Shown: positions 8,666 through 16,042 of the stretch, piece after piece
How positions within the stretch are numbered: the stretch's first letter is position 1
How the letters are laid out: every line of letters starts with the position of its first letter
DNA from: JBBRHQ01 sp963781345
GTDB lineage: Bacteria; Actinomycetota; Thermoleophilia; Solirubrobacterales; 70-9
DNA: 64,000 nucleotides
Reading direction: 5' to 3'
Assembly (NCBI GenBank): GCA_963781345.1
Contig: CAWAFQ010000013.1
Location: forward strand, 434,001 to 498,000
Notes under the pieces: generated by a model
What the model saw: only the letters and a program-made list of their open reading frames with translations
Databases searched by the model: none
What the model was told of the DNA's origin: nothing
Made by a program: the position numbers and the translations under genes

Positions 8666-9139
8666 TCATTTGGGAACTGGCGGGAGAGCACCCGGCCCGT
8701 CGACGAGCTCGATGTCATCCGGTCCCGTCGCCTCGTGGCCGCGGGCACACACGAGCGTGACCCGCAGGTCCCTGCCGCATCCGGCATGCCGCGCGACGAC
8801 GGGCGGGCCCTCGGGATCGACGTGGTGGCGGTCCCCCCACTGCATGAGCGCGAGCAGGATCGGCGTCAGCTCTCGGCCCATGTCCGTCATCCGGTATTCG
8901 CTGCGCGCCCGGCTGCCCGTCTCGCGGTACTCCGCCCGCTCGAGGATGCCCTCCTCAACCAGCTTGTTCAGCCGCTCGGACAGGAGATTGCGCGGGCAGT
9001 TCAGGACGCTGTGGAACTGCTCGAAGCGTGTGGAGCCGTAGAAGCTCTCGCGGATAATCAGCAGCGTCCACTTCTCGCCCAGGACCTGAAGGGTCCTGGC
9101 GATCGAGCAGTTGCTTGCCTGGTAGCGGGTGCGCTCCAT
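8666..9139 (-). CDS. HxlR-family winged-helix transcriptional regulator
   Basis: The 157-residue protein starts with the family pattern CSIARTLQVLGEKWTLLIIRESFYGSTRFEQF, quoted here in part as GEKWTLLIIRE. The wing NCPRNLLSERLNKLVEEGIL and YRMTDMGRELTPIL follow; all are diagnostic of HxlR/DUF24 one-domain regulators. Cys residues near positions 11 and 47 could be redox-sensitive, as in some family members. A C-terminal tail adds about 40 residues with two more Cys. HxlR proteins usually control an adjacent detoxification or catabolic operon, so the neighbouring hydrolase and the crotonase cassette are the likely targets (inference from position). Confidence 0.88.
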   Translation of the reverse strand: MERTRYQASNCSIARTLQVLGEKWTLLIIRESFYGSTRFEQFHSVLNCPRNLLSERLNKLVEEGILERAEYRETGSRARSEYRMTDMGRELTPILLALMQWGDRHHVDPEGPPVVARHAGCGRDLRVTLVCARGHEATGPDDIELVDGPGALPPVPK

Positions 9140-9233
9140 CGGGTTATGTAGGTTACCTGGCTGAGTTGCTTCTCTGTATGTAGCGCCCTTGGCGTGGCGT
9201 GCGCCACCACGCGCGAGCGTCCCCCTCCGATTA

Positions 9234-9256
9234 GGCAGAAGCGCCCGATTTCTGCC
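9234..9256. other. Hairpin near the right end of island 1
   Basis: GGCAGAA at 9234-9240 and TTCTGCC at 9250-9256 form a 7-bp stem with a 9-base loop. It mirrors the stem at 4512-4534 in sequence and in distance from the flanking 40-bp repeat. The rest of 9140-9334 contains no gene. Confidence 0.55.
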
Positions 9257-9334
9257 TTAATCGCGTCGGATCGGGTCGAATCGGCCCCTATCCGCGGCGC
9301 CGCCTCAGGCACGGCCACGCATCAATGGGAGTTG

Positions 9335-9374
<40 letters not shown>

Positions 9375-9448
9375 AGGCGCTCTGTAGAGCGCTTTGCTCG
9401 ATCCTAGCGTTGAGGTCGAGCGGCGCAAAGGTCCGTGGGAGGTACCGC

Positions 9449-9721
9449 TCAGACACGCGACACCCGCTTTTCCCCCCGAATATCGGACCGAGCCCGGCGG
9501 ATCAGATCTTCGGCTGAGCCGGTGCCATTTAGCTCGTCCCAAAGGTGGGCGTAGGTCCGCAGGCAAAACTCAGGGCCGTTGCCCGCCTGCTTGGCGATCT
9601 CGACGATGCTCATGCCTTCTCTAACCAGCAACGAGACGAAGGTGTGGCGCAGGTCTTGTGGCCGTTGCTCTGGAGCGACCGGCTTGAAGTGGCGTCGGCG
9701 CCAATTATTGAACGACGACCT
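9449..9721 (-). pseudogene. Tyrosine recombinase (integrase), C-terminal remnant
   Basis: The minus-strand frame encodes the end of a phage-type integrase. LRHTF supplies the Arg-His of box II, followed by VSLLVREGMSIVEIAKQAGN and the catalytic Tyr in LRTYAHLWDE. The open frame extends upstream of the ATG at 9631 through RRRHFKPVAPE, but a 22-bp tandem duplication at 9707-9747 lies there. I see no catalytic-domain N-terminal half (no box I Arg). Only about 90 of the roughly 350-400 residues expected remain, so it is inactive. Its position 75 bases from the tRNA-half repeat supports the integration history. Confidence 0.8.
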
Positions 9722-9747
9722 CTGGGGAATTGAACGACGACCTCTGG
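9707..9747. repeat. 22-bp-period tandem duplication inside the integrase relic
   Basis: The 19 bases at 9707-9725 recur exactly at 9729-9747. The period of 22 is not a multiple of three, so the event shifts the frame of anything read through it. It marks where recognisable integrase sequence stops. Confidence 0.7.
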
Positions 9748-10019
9748 TGGCTTCGCTGACGACGACACGACCATCGGACCCCCGTCATCAGCCGACAGGG
9801 TCGCGTTCGCCGAGTGGAACTCGGTCCCGAGCGTCTGTCCCGCAGGCGGAATGGCCTTCAGGACGGCCATCAGCAGGCGGGCCCCACCGGCGAGGGCAAT
9901 ACCAATAAGAACGAGCCGTTCTTCTTCGTCGTTCCCTAGCGGCCCACGACCGGACAGCCCCAGAGAGGGTGGGGTTGCGCGTTGGTGGGGCCGGATGCTC
10001 CCGGCGGGCCCATTCCCCC

Positions 10020-10048
10020 TTGCGCCCAGTCTCAGGGGGGCATAGAGT
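10020..10048 (+). promoter_or_regulatory. Promoter of the first LRGKLTYAN-family gene
   Basis: TTGCGC at 10020-10025, a 17-base spacer and TAGAGT at 10043-10048 form a plausible sigma-70-like promoter. It ends 36 bases before the ATG at 10085. The same layout and much of the sequence recur before the next gene (10868-10897). The stretch 9748-10019 upstream shows no gene beyond this conserved leader. Confidence 0.55.
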
Positions 10049-10084
10049 CGGCTGCACGAACAAGATTCCCACGAAGGGGGACGC

Positions 10085-10774
10085 ATGGCAGGAAGGCTGA
10101 GAGGGAAGCTCACCTACGCAAACGTAATGGTCACGCTGCTGGCGTTCATCGTTCTCGGCGGCGGGGCCTATGCCGCCGTCCACCTGAAGAGGAACAGCGT
10201 CGGCACGAAGCAACTGAAGAACAATGCGGTGGTTAGCTCGAAGATCAAGAATGGCGCAGTGACCAGCGCCAAAATCGCTCAATCCGCTCAGAATGCTCTT
10301 AGGGGAGCAACCGGCCCGACCGGCACCACCGGGCCGACGGGACCCTCTGCTCTCGACGGCGGATCGTCGATCCCCTCCGGGACGACAGTCACGGGAGCGT
10401 GGGGCGGTCGCTACATCGCCGCGCTCTCAGGGAGCCAGACCAACAGCTACCTGCTGAGCTACAGCTTCCCGCTGCCGGCGCCCGTGGCGCTCACGGACGC
10501 CGACGTCAATTTCGGCGCCGGCACGGCTGCGCCCGTGGCAGACGCCGACCCCGCCTGCACGGGAAGCGCCTCCGCTCCCACCGCCCCCTCCGGCAAGGTC
10601 TGCATCTACGCAGACGCGGGGACCCGCAGCAACTCGACGCTGACGGGCTTCAAGCTCACAGCGGCCGCGAGCGGCACCAACGCCGACCGCTACGGATTCG
10701 AGGTGCGGATTATTGAGGTGTCAAACCCCGGCACCATCCGAGCCGAGGGCACCTGGGCCTACACCGCGCCGTAG
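10085..10774 (+). CDS. Secreted protein with LRGKLTYAN-type N-terminus and short collagen-like segment
   Basis: The 229-residue protein opens with LRGKLTYANVMVT, a single hydrophobic segment ending GGGAYAA (signal peptide or anchor). It continues with the motif LKRNSVGTKQLKNNAVVSS and short N-G-A-V-T-S-A-K-I repeats. Residues about 75-87 are Gly-Pro-Thr triplets (GATGPTGTTGPTGPS), collagen-like. The C-terminal 140 residues look beta-rich and are not recognised. The N-terminal pattern recurs in the next gene. From memory it is common in Thermoleophilia genomes, but no function is established. A clear SD (AGGGGG) precedes the ATG. Likely exported and cell-surface attached. Confidence 0.7.
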   Translation: MAGRLRGKLTYANVMVTLLAFIVLGGGAYAAVHLKRNSVGTKQLKNNAVVSSKIKNGAVTSAKIAQSAQNALRGATGPTGTTGPTGPSALDGGSSIPSGTTVTGAWGGRYIAALSGSQTNSYLLSYSFPLPAPVALTDADVNFGAGTAAPVADADPACTGSASAPTAPSGKVCIYADAGTRSNSTLTGFKLTAAASGTNADRYGFEVRIIEVSNPGTIRAEGTWAYTAP

Positions 10775-10867
10775 GGGGTTCCGACTGGCCGATTCGGGCC
10801 GGCCATCAAAGACCACAGGCCGGCCGTGGGTCGTGCGCTTTGTTGGGGGATGCTCCTGACGGGCTCC

Positions 10868-10897
10868 TTGCGCCCAGCCCCAAGGCGGGCATAGGCT
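10868..10897 (+). promoter_or_regulatory. Promoter of the second LRGKLTYAN-family gene
   Basis: TTGCGC at 10868-10873 and TAGGCT at 10892-10897 with an 18-base spacer, again ending 36 bases before the start codon (ATG 10934). The surrounding bases CTTGCGCCCAG and GGGCATAG match the promoter at 10020-10048, so the two genes are probably co-regulated. Confidence 0.55.
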
Positions 10898-10933
10898 CGG
10901 CCTGACCGAACCCTCCAACCGACCGAGGTCCTC

Positions 10934-11605
10934 ATGACAGGGAAGCTGCGCGGGAAGTTGACCTACGCGAACACGATGGCGACCGTCGCGGTTTTCCTTG
11001 CCCTGGGCGGCGGAGCCTACGCCGCCACTCAACTCAAGAAGAACAGCGTCGGCTCCAAGCAGATCAAGGGCGCTGCGGTGAAGACGGGGGAGATCGCCAA
11101 CGGAGCCGTCACCTCGCCGAAGGTCGCCGACGGGTCCTTGCTCGGCAAGGACTTCCGCCAGGATCAGATCCCGGCCGGTCCGACGGGTCCTTCCGGTCCC
11201 TCCACGGGTCCCGCTGGCGGCGACCTGACCGGCAACTACCCCAATCCTCAGATTGGGGCGAACGCAATCTCCGGCACCGAGGTGGCGGACGGTACGCTCG
11301 GTGCGGCCGACATTGCCGTGGCGACCGGAACCTTCACCGGGGACCTCGGCTCGATCGCCGCCGGTGCCTGCAACTTCGATGTGTCCGGCTACCTTGCTGG
11401 GACGCACCCGGGCGACGCGGTCGTGGTCGGCCCAAACTCAGCAACGGCTACAACGTTTAACTTTTGGTCGAGCACCAAACTCAACTTCAAGGCGTCGATG
11501 GACGAAGGTTCGACACCATCGCGGGTGCTTGTCCACATATGTAACTACTCAGCAGCAACGATCGATCCACCTTCGACGACCTGGCGCTACGTTGTGCTTC
11601 GCTGA
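10934..11605 (+). CDS. Secreted protein, second LRGKLTYAN-family paralogue
   Basis: The 223-residue protein shares with its neighbour the start LRGKLTYANTMAT, a hydrophobic segment ending GGGAYAA, and LKKNSVGSKQIKGAAV. Repeats of the type G-A-V-T-S-P-K-V-A-D-G follow. A short collagen-like run (PAGPTGPSGPS) at about 80-92 is followed by GGDLTGNYPNPQIGANAISG, typical of tail-fibre or surface stalk proteins. The C-terminal domain differs from that of the paralogue, so the pair share an export/stalk module and vary the tip. Two Cys (in ACNFDV and HICNY) could form a disulfide. Function unknown. Confidence 0.7.
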   Translation: MTGKLRGKLTYANTMATVAVFLALGGGAYAATQLKKNSVGSKQIKGAAVKTGEIANGAVTSPKVADGSLLGKDFRQDQIPAGPTGPSGPSTGPAGGDLTGNYPNPQIGANAISGTEVADGTLGAADIAVATGTFTGDLGSIAAGACNFDVSGYLAGTHPGDAVVVGPNSATATTFNFWSSTKLNFKASMDEGSTPSRVLVHICNYSAATIDPPSTTWRYVVLR

Positions 11606-12072
11606 GCGACTACTCGGGCTGCCCGATCAGGCCCTACGTGCTTTCCGTTCCGTGTTCGACCTGAGCGTCGTGCGGTTCCGGATCGGCACCTAGCGAGCCT
11701 GGCGAGCTACGGCGCAGTATTGAGGCGGCACGACGGTGAGGTGTGGCTGCTGCCCCAGGGGGGTCTGAAACAGGAAGGCCCGAAGAAGTCCTACTTCTGG
11801 AGCGAGGAGGTCCATCCACGCCCTGACCACCATGACCAAGTTCCGTAACTGCCCGATTCCACTAGCCCATACCTCGATCGCAATTCAGACCTTCTCAGGA
11901 GCGCTATCTGCGCTTATGAGCGACACACCAGTCTTCTATGGACGGGGAATCGGTAAGGAAAAGTACCAACGGCCTTAGAACGCCTTACAGTCGACTGGCT
12001 TCCACACAGGGGGTCTCTTCATCTGACTGGGTCCGATAGGAGCCATCTATCCTTCTTGGGCTGGTTGCCGAA
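11606..12072. other. Intergenic, 467 bp, no confident gene
   Basis: One unbroken frame without a start codon passes through here and ends at a TAA near 11848. It includes SYGAVLRRHDGEVWLLPQGG, which is protein-like in composition, but I cannot assign it. Base composition falls after about 11840 (AT-richer), as in decaying or non-coding DNA. No promoter for the next gene was convincing. Confidence 0.45.
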
Positions 12073-12666
12073 ATGTCAATCAGAATCCGTAAAAGGACGC
12101 TCACCTTGGCCAAGCTGATCTACTCGGCGATTACGTCGCTCGACGGCTACGTAGCGGATGAGGACGGCAGCTTCGACTGGGCCGAGCCGGACGAGGAGGT
12201 GCACACCTTCGTCAACGACCTTGAGCGGTCGGTCGGCGCCTACCTCTACGGGCGCCGGATGTACGAGGTGATGGTCTACTGGGAGACCGCGCACACTCTC
12301 GATGACCAGCCGCCCTTCATGCGGGACTTCGCGAAGATATGGCAGGCGGCCGACAAGATCGTCTACTCCAAAGCGCTGGAGACGGTATCCAGCGCCAGGA
12401 CGCGGATCGAGCGAGATTTCGATCCTGAAGCGGTCCGTCAGATGAAAGCGGCGGCGGGACGTGACATCACCGTGGGCGGTCCTGAACTCGCCGCCCAGGC
12501 GATCAAGGTCGGGTTGGTCGATGAGTGCCACCTGTTCGTCGCGCCCATCGTGGTAGGAGGAGGCAAACAGTCCCTCCCCAGCAATGTCCGCCTCAAGCTA
12601 GAACTGCTGGACGAACGCCGCTTCGGCAACAGCATGCTCTACCTCCGTTACCGCTCCAGGACGTGA
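12073..12666 (+). CDS. Dihydrofolate-reductase-like / RibD C-terminal domain reductase
   Basis: The 197-residue protein contains the core of the DHFR/RibD_C family: KLIYSAITSLDGYVADEDGS at the N-terminus, YGRRMYEVM, and the nucleotide-binding GRDITVGGPELAAQA. LVDECHLFVAPIVVGGGK closes it. YyaP/YwjB-like members are NADPH reductases of uncertain substrate; this is unlikely to be the housekeeping FolA. Conserved sequence begins at residue about 13, so a TTG at 12106 could be the true start instead of the ATG at 12073. It lies alone in island 2. Confidence 0.8.
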   Translation: MSIRIRKRTLTLAKLIYSAITSLDGYVADEDGSFDWAEPDEEVHTFVNDLERSVGAYLYGRRMYEVMVYWETAHTLDDQPPFMRDFAKIWQAADKIVYSKALETVSSARTRIERDFDPEAVRQMKAAAGRDITVGGPELAAQAIKVGLVDECHLFVAPIVVGGGKQSLPSNVRLKLELLDERRFGNSMLYLRYRSRT

Positions 12667-12729
12667 GGAGACGGCGGCGGTGCCCGGACGCCCACTCCTG
12701 TCCCATCCTCTTGGCTTCGAGTACAACGA

Positions 12730-12788
12730 CTGACAGGCCCATAATGGACCTGTCAGCCGCTGTCATCAATGCCAATAGTCGTGACAGC
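12730..12788. terminator. Two adjacent inverted repeats after the DHFR-like gene
   Basis: CTGACAGG (12730-12737) pairs perfectly with CCTGTCAG (12749-12756). GCTGTCA (12759-12765) pairs with TGACAGC (12782-12788). Both sit between convergent genes and share the CTGTCA core. No T-tract follows, so termination is inferred. Confidence 0.45.
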
Positions 12789-12887
12789 GTGTGCTTCCCT
12801 TGCGGCTAGGCGCCAATGTCTCGTCGCAGCTGAGCAAACTCGTTCACCAGGCGGCGGTCGGGTGCGGCGAAGACTCCGAAGTCCGCC

Positions 12888-13556
12888 CTACTGATGTTCT
12901 TGATCCTTGCCCGGGCCTCCGACCAGCTTGTCGCTCCCGCCGCCGCCGCTCAGGATGTCGCGGCCGAGCCCGCCGAGGAGCTCGTCGCTGCCGGGCCCGC
13001 CGAGCAGCCTGTCGTTCCCCTTCCCGCCCTCAAGCTTGTCGCCCCCTGAACCGCCATTGAGATTGTCGTTCCCCCCGCCGCCCTCGAGCTTGTCGCCCGA
13101 CTTGCCGCCATTGAGGGTGTCGTTGAGGTCGCCGCCGGTGACGGCATCGCCGCCGCCCCCGCCGTCGAGGATGTTGATGTGCCGCGGTGCCCCGATTATG
13201 CTGTCGCTCTCCGAGCCGCCGGTAGCCTTGATCGTGATCGGACCCTGGCCACCCCCGAGGTTGGCCGGAAGCTGTGAGAAATCGAAGAGGCTTGGGACGC
13301 CGAAACCGACGACGACAATCCGCTCAAGGTTCTTGCACAGGGCGGGATCGTCGGTGGGGACCCCGCTGACCGTGATCTCGCCGTCCTGGGTGCAACGGGG
13401 CACAACCTTGCCCTCCCCGCCGGTGATCGTCAGCACACCATCCTTGAAGGTGCCAAACGCGTCTGCGCTGGCAGGGGCGAAGGCCGCGATCATCATCGCC
13501 ACCGCCGAGCCGATCAGACCGATCGTCGCTCGGGACCTCAACCTGGCAGCGCGCAC
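12888..13556 (-). CDS. Secreted RTX-type calcium-binding repeat protein
   Basis: After an N-terminal signal peptide (RATIGLIGSAVAMMIAAFAPASADA), the protein has about 100 residues of unknown fold. At least eight nonapeptide repeats follow (about 135-215), such as GGSGGDKLE and GGKGNDRLL, the Gly-Gly-x-Gly-x-Asp pattern that binds calcium in hemolysin-type beta-rolls. I use the GTG at 13556 because the signal peptide follows directly. However, an ideal SD (AGGAGG) precedes an out-of-frame ATG at 13579, which suggests a one-base indel near the true start. Frame-open sequence runs up to 13658. The C-terminus ends abruptly in the repeats (KDQEHQ). Confidence 0.75.
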   Translation of the reverse strand: MRAARLRSRATIGLIGSAVAMMIAAFAPASADAFGTFKDGVLTITGGEGKVVPRCTQDGEITVSGVPTDDPALCKNLERIVVVGFGVPSLFDFSQLPANLGGGQGPITIKATGGSESDSIIGAPRHINILDGGGGGDAVTGGDLNDTLNGGKSGDKLEGGGGNDNLNGGSGGDKLEGGKGNDRLLGGPGSDELLGGLGRDILSGGGGSDKLVGGPGKDQEHQ

Positions 13557-13766
13557 GTAGGGGTTGGAGACTCGGTCATGCCACACCTCCTGCTTCGTTG
13601 GCGACTCCTCGAGTCTATGAACTAGCGATCCGAGGTACCAGAGAGGTACCGCACGCAATGCCGGGGTGTCTCTGCCAGTGTCGGGTCGAACCCCGCTATG
13701 TCGCTCTGGAACGCGGGGTTGACGGTATCTCGCGGGACTCCCCGGAACCCCACGAAACCCCCAAAA

Positions 13767-13812
13767 ACTCCTTAGGAGGGAGTCGCTCTTACCAGCTGAG
13801 GCTATCGGGGCC
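13767..13812. repeat. Third, diverged copy of the tRNA-Arg 5' half
   Basis: Bases 13767-13789 match the tRNA anticodon-arm side exactly. The rest matches with a two-base swap and one inserted G that would break the D arm. Similarity continues past the tRNA 5' end to about 13833 (gattacgg and the following bases), matching the flank upstream of the real tRNA at 4440-4485. This copy therefore carries the tRNA promoter flank as well. It has no 3' half and is not a functional tRNA. Confidence 0.75.
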
Positions 13813-13852
13813 TTGGCGCAGATTACGGCGCTGAGGGGCCGGTTGAGTCGGC

Positions 13853-15247
13853 TCAGGGCGCGAACTGGAAGCGGAAAACGTTTGTATTCGTCGGAATGTT
13901 CCCGTGGTAGGCGGGCTCACCCGGGGGGTCGATGTTGGTGGCGGGAGTGGAGAAGGCGACGAATCCCGCTGCGCCCGAGATGGCGGGCTCGCCGGAGTAG
14001 TTGTTTGCTCCCGCCCCGCCGCCAGTCGCACGGGAGGCGAGGATCGCCCGCCCCCGCTCGCGATCGTAGACGTAGACGTTCCCCGTGGGCCCGATCGGGC
14101 CACCCAGATTCGTCGCCTCGGTCTGGAAGGCTACGTAGCGCCCGGAGTTCGAGAGGGACGGGAAGGACGAGGTCCCGTTTGCGCCCAGCCCCCCGGCACC
14201 CTTCGACTGACGGGAAACCAGCGATGTTTGCTCCGTCCTGCGATCGTAGACGTAGAGGTTCTCCTTGCCCGCGGGCGTCTGCCGCGGCCCGCCCAGATTC
14301 GTCGCCGCCGTCTCGAAGACGACGAACCGGCCGCTTGCCGAGACGTCCGGCAGGTCGGCGGCGACATTGACGCCGGCGCCTGCGTTGGAGCGGCGCGAGA
14401 TCAGGCTGGTCCGCCGCGTCTCCCAGTCATAGACGTAGACGTTGGCGCTGGCCGTCGGCTTGATCGGCCCGCCCAGGTTCCGTGACTGGCTCTCGAAGAC
14501 GACGACCGGAGCGCCGGGCGCGATCGAGGGCTCGAAGGAGTTGCTGTCGCCGCCCTTGCCGCCCTGTGAGCGCCGCGAGGCGAGGAGGGTCCGCTTCTCC
14601 CACCGGTCACGGACGTAGACGTTGACGAAGCCGCCGTCGACGATCGGCCCTCCGAGGTTGGTCGATCGCGTCTGGAAGGAGACGTAACGGCCGTTGGCGG
14701 AGATCGAGGGCCCGTCCGAGTTCTGGTTCGCGCCGGCTCCGCCGGCCTTCTGCGAGCGCCTGGAAACGAGCTCCACTCGGTCGTTGCGGCGGTCGTAGAC
14801 GTAGACGTTCTGGTTGGCGACGATCGGCCCGCCCAGGTTCGTGGCGTCGGTGCGGAAGACGACGAACCGCCCGTTGCCCGAGATCTCCTCGTCGCGAGAG
14901 TCGCCGGCTGCACCCAGGCCGAAATTCGACTCCCGCGAAACCGTCTCGATCCTTCGCTGCTTGAAGTCATAGACGTAGACGGTGGTCTCGAAGGAGCCGT
15001 TGGCGTGCACGCCAAGGTTGGTCGCCTCGCTGCGGAAGGCGACGAAGCGGCCATCGTCTGAGACAGACGGGCCGTAGGACCAGGCGTTGGCGCCGGCCCC
15101 CCCGTCGGCTTCGGACTGGCGGCTGACCAACCGGAGGTCCCCCTCTACGTCGAGGGCAACGGCGCTCGTGGCCACGAGCAAGCAGAGGGCAAAGCCAACG
15201 AAGGCCATGCTCGCCGCCCCCAACTGCCTCTGTACGCGATCACCCAT
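13853..15247 (-). CDS. Secreted PD40/TolB-like beta-propeller protein
   Basis: The 464-residue protein has an N-terminal signal segment (FVGFALCLLVATSAVA). About seven repeats of roughly 58-62 residues follow, each containing SxNGRYVxFxT, an xATNLGGPI motif, NVYVYDR and SRRS. The pattern resembles TolB/PD40 propeller blades, so a seven-bladed beta-propeller on the cell surface is likely. No enzymatic motif is visible. The ATG at 15247 is preceded by an AGGTGA-like SD; a GTG at 15256 is the alternative. The gene ends 20 bases from the third tRNA fragment, at the outer border of the integrated region. Confidence 0.75.
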   Translation of the reverse strand: MGDRVQRQLGAASMAFVGFALCLLVATSAVALDVEGDLRLVSRQSEADGGAGANAWSYGPSVSDDGRFVAFRSEATNLGVHANGSFETTVYVYDFKQRRIETVSRESNFGLGAAGDSRDEEISGNGRFVVFRTDATNLGGPIVANQNVYVYDRRNDRVELVSRRSQKAGGAGANQNSDGPSISANGRYVSFQTRSTNLGGPIVDGGFVNVYVRDRWEKRTLLASRRSQGGKGGDSNSFEPSIAPGAPVVVFESQSRNLGGPIKPTASANVYVYDWETRRTSLISRRSNAGAGVNVAADLPDVSASGRFVVFETAATNLGGPRQTPAGKENLYVYDRRTEQTSLVSRQSKGAGGLGANGTSSFPSLSNSGRYVAFQTEATNLGGPIGPTGNVYVYDRERGRAILASRATGGGAGANNYSGEPAISGAAGFVAFSTPATNIDPPGEPAYHGNIPTNTNVFRFQFAP

Positions 15248-15326
15248 CCCTCTCACCTATCGAAGGTATCACCGGCCGCAGCACGGCCCTGGTCTCGCCA
15301 AGGAGTGGCCCCCCAGCTGCGGCGGC

Positions 15327-15366
15327 CCCACCCGGCCCGGAGATTTTCGGCTCCGGGCCGGGTGGG
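15327..15366 (-). terminator. Strong hairpin terminator after the cupredoxin gene
   Basis: A perfect 16-bp GC-rich stem (15327-15342 with 15351-15366) closes an 8-base loop ATTTTCGG. It lies just downstream of the minus-strand gene ending at 15391. No T-tract follows on the minus strand, so it may act as a Rho-dependent or bidirectional stop. Confidence 0.7.
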
Positions 15367-15390
15367 AGATGCCGGAGAGACTGCTGCCGG

Positions 15391-15864
15391 CTACTTGACG
15401 GTGATCGAGCCGTACATCCCGGCGGCGTAATGGCCGGGGATGTTGCAGTACATGACGTAGTTGTCGGCCGGCAGGTCGACGGTGAGCTTGCCCGTCTTCC
15501 CGACTTCTGTCTCCGGGATTTCGCCGGGCGCCCTGTCCTGCTTCTCGAGCGCCTCCTCGTCGACGGAGCCGTCGGGGAGGGTGGGCAGGGCGTCGGGAGC
15601 GGCGTTGGTCCGCGCGAGCACCAGCTCGTGGGGGAGCTTGCCGATGTTCTTCGCCGTGATCGTCACCGAACCGGCCTTCGCCGTTACGGCCTTGGGCCGG
15701 TAGAAGTAGTCGCCCATGTCGATCGACAGGGCCTTCGACGCTCCACCGCCGGCTGCTGTCTCCGCCACGGTGGTCGTATTGCTGTCGCTCCCGCAACCGA
15801 GGGCAACCAGCCCACCGGAGATGACCATCGCGGTCAGGGCCAGTGCCCCTTTCCTGCGGCTCAT
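15391..15864 (-). CDS. Cupredoxin-domain lipoprotein (plastocyanin/azurin-like)
   Basis: From the ATG at 15864 (about 157 residues), the protein has a signal peptide ending VALGCGSD with a likely lipidated Cys. A cupredoxin domain follows. The copper ligands can be placed: His in KLPHELV, then Cys, His and Met in YCNIPGHYAAGM, spaced as in type I copper sites. Such proteins carry electrons at the outer membrane face. An in-frame ATG at 15912 would add 16 residues that do not fit a signal peptide. A hairpin terminator follows the gene. Confidence 0.82.
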   Translation of the reverse strand: MSRRKGALALTAMVISGGLVALGCGSDSNTTTVAETAAGGGASKALSIDMGDYFYRPKAVTAKAGSVTITAKNIGKLPHELVLARTNAAPDALPTLPDGSVDEEALEKQDRAPGEIPETEVGKTGKLTVDLPADNYVMYCNIPGHYAAGMYGSITVK

Positions 15865-16042
15865 CGGGGGCACGCTCCAGAGTTTTCGTGCATCATCGAC
15901 TTCCTTTCCCATGTTGTGGACGAGGCTTTCCTGCGGCGGGAACGTTAGTCGAACCGCTGGTCACTCAACCCGTGTAATCCCGACGCCTCGGTGTGGGTGA
16001 CCACGGATGGTGCTGGAGCCCTACGGACCGGCGGTATCCGGG

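Noticed and set aside
11697..11848. A gene encoding SYGAVLRRHDGEVWLLPQGG and following residues
   Set aside because: The frame has no start codon, no SD and no recognised family; kept only as a note on the intergenic region.
13577..13579. ATG with strong SD as a separate small gene
   Set aside because: It opens a frame of only about 13 codons; more likely the displaced start of the RTX gene.
13767..13833. A third tRNA gene
   Set aside because: An inserted G disrupts the D arm and the 3' half is missing.
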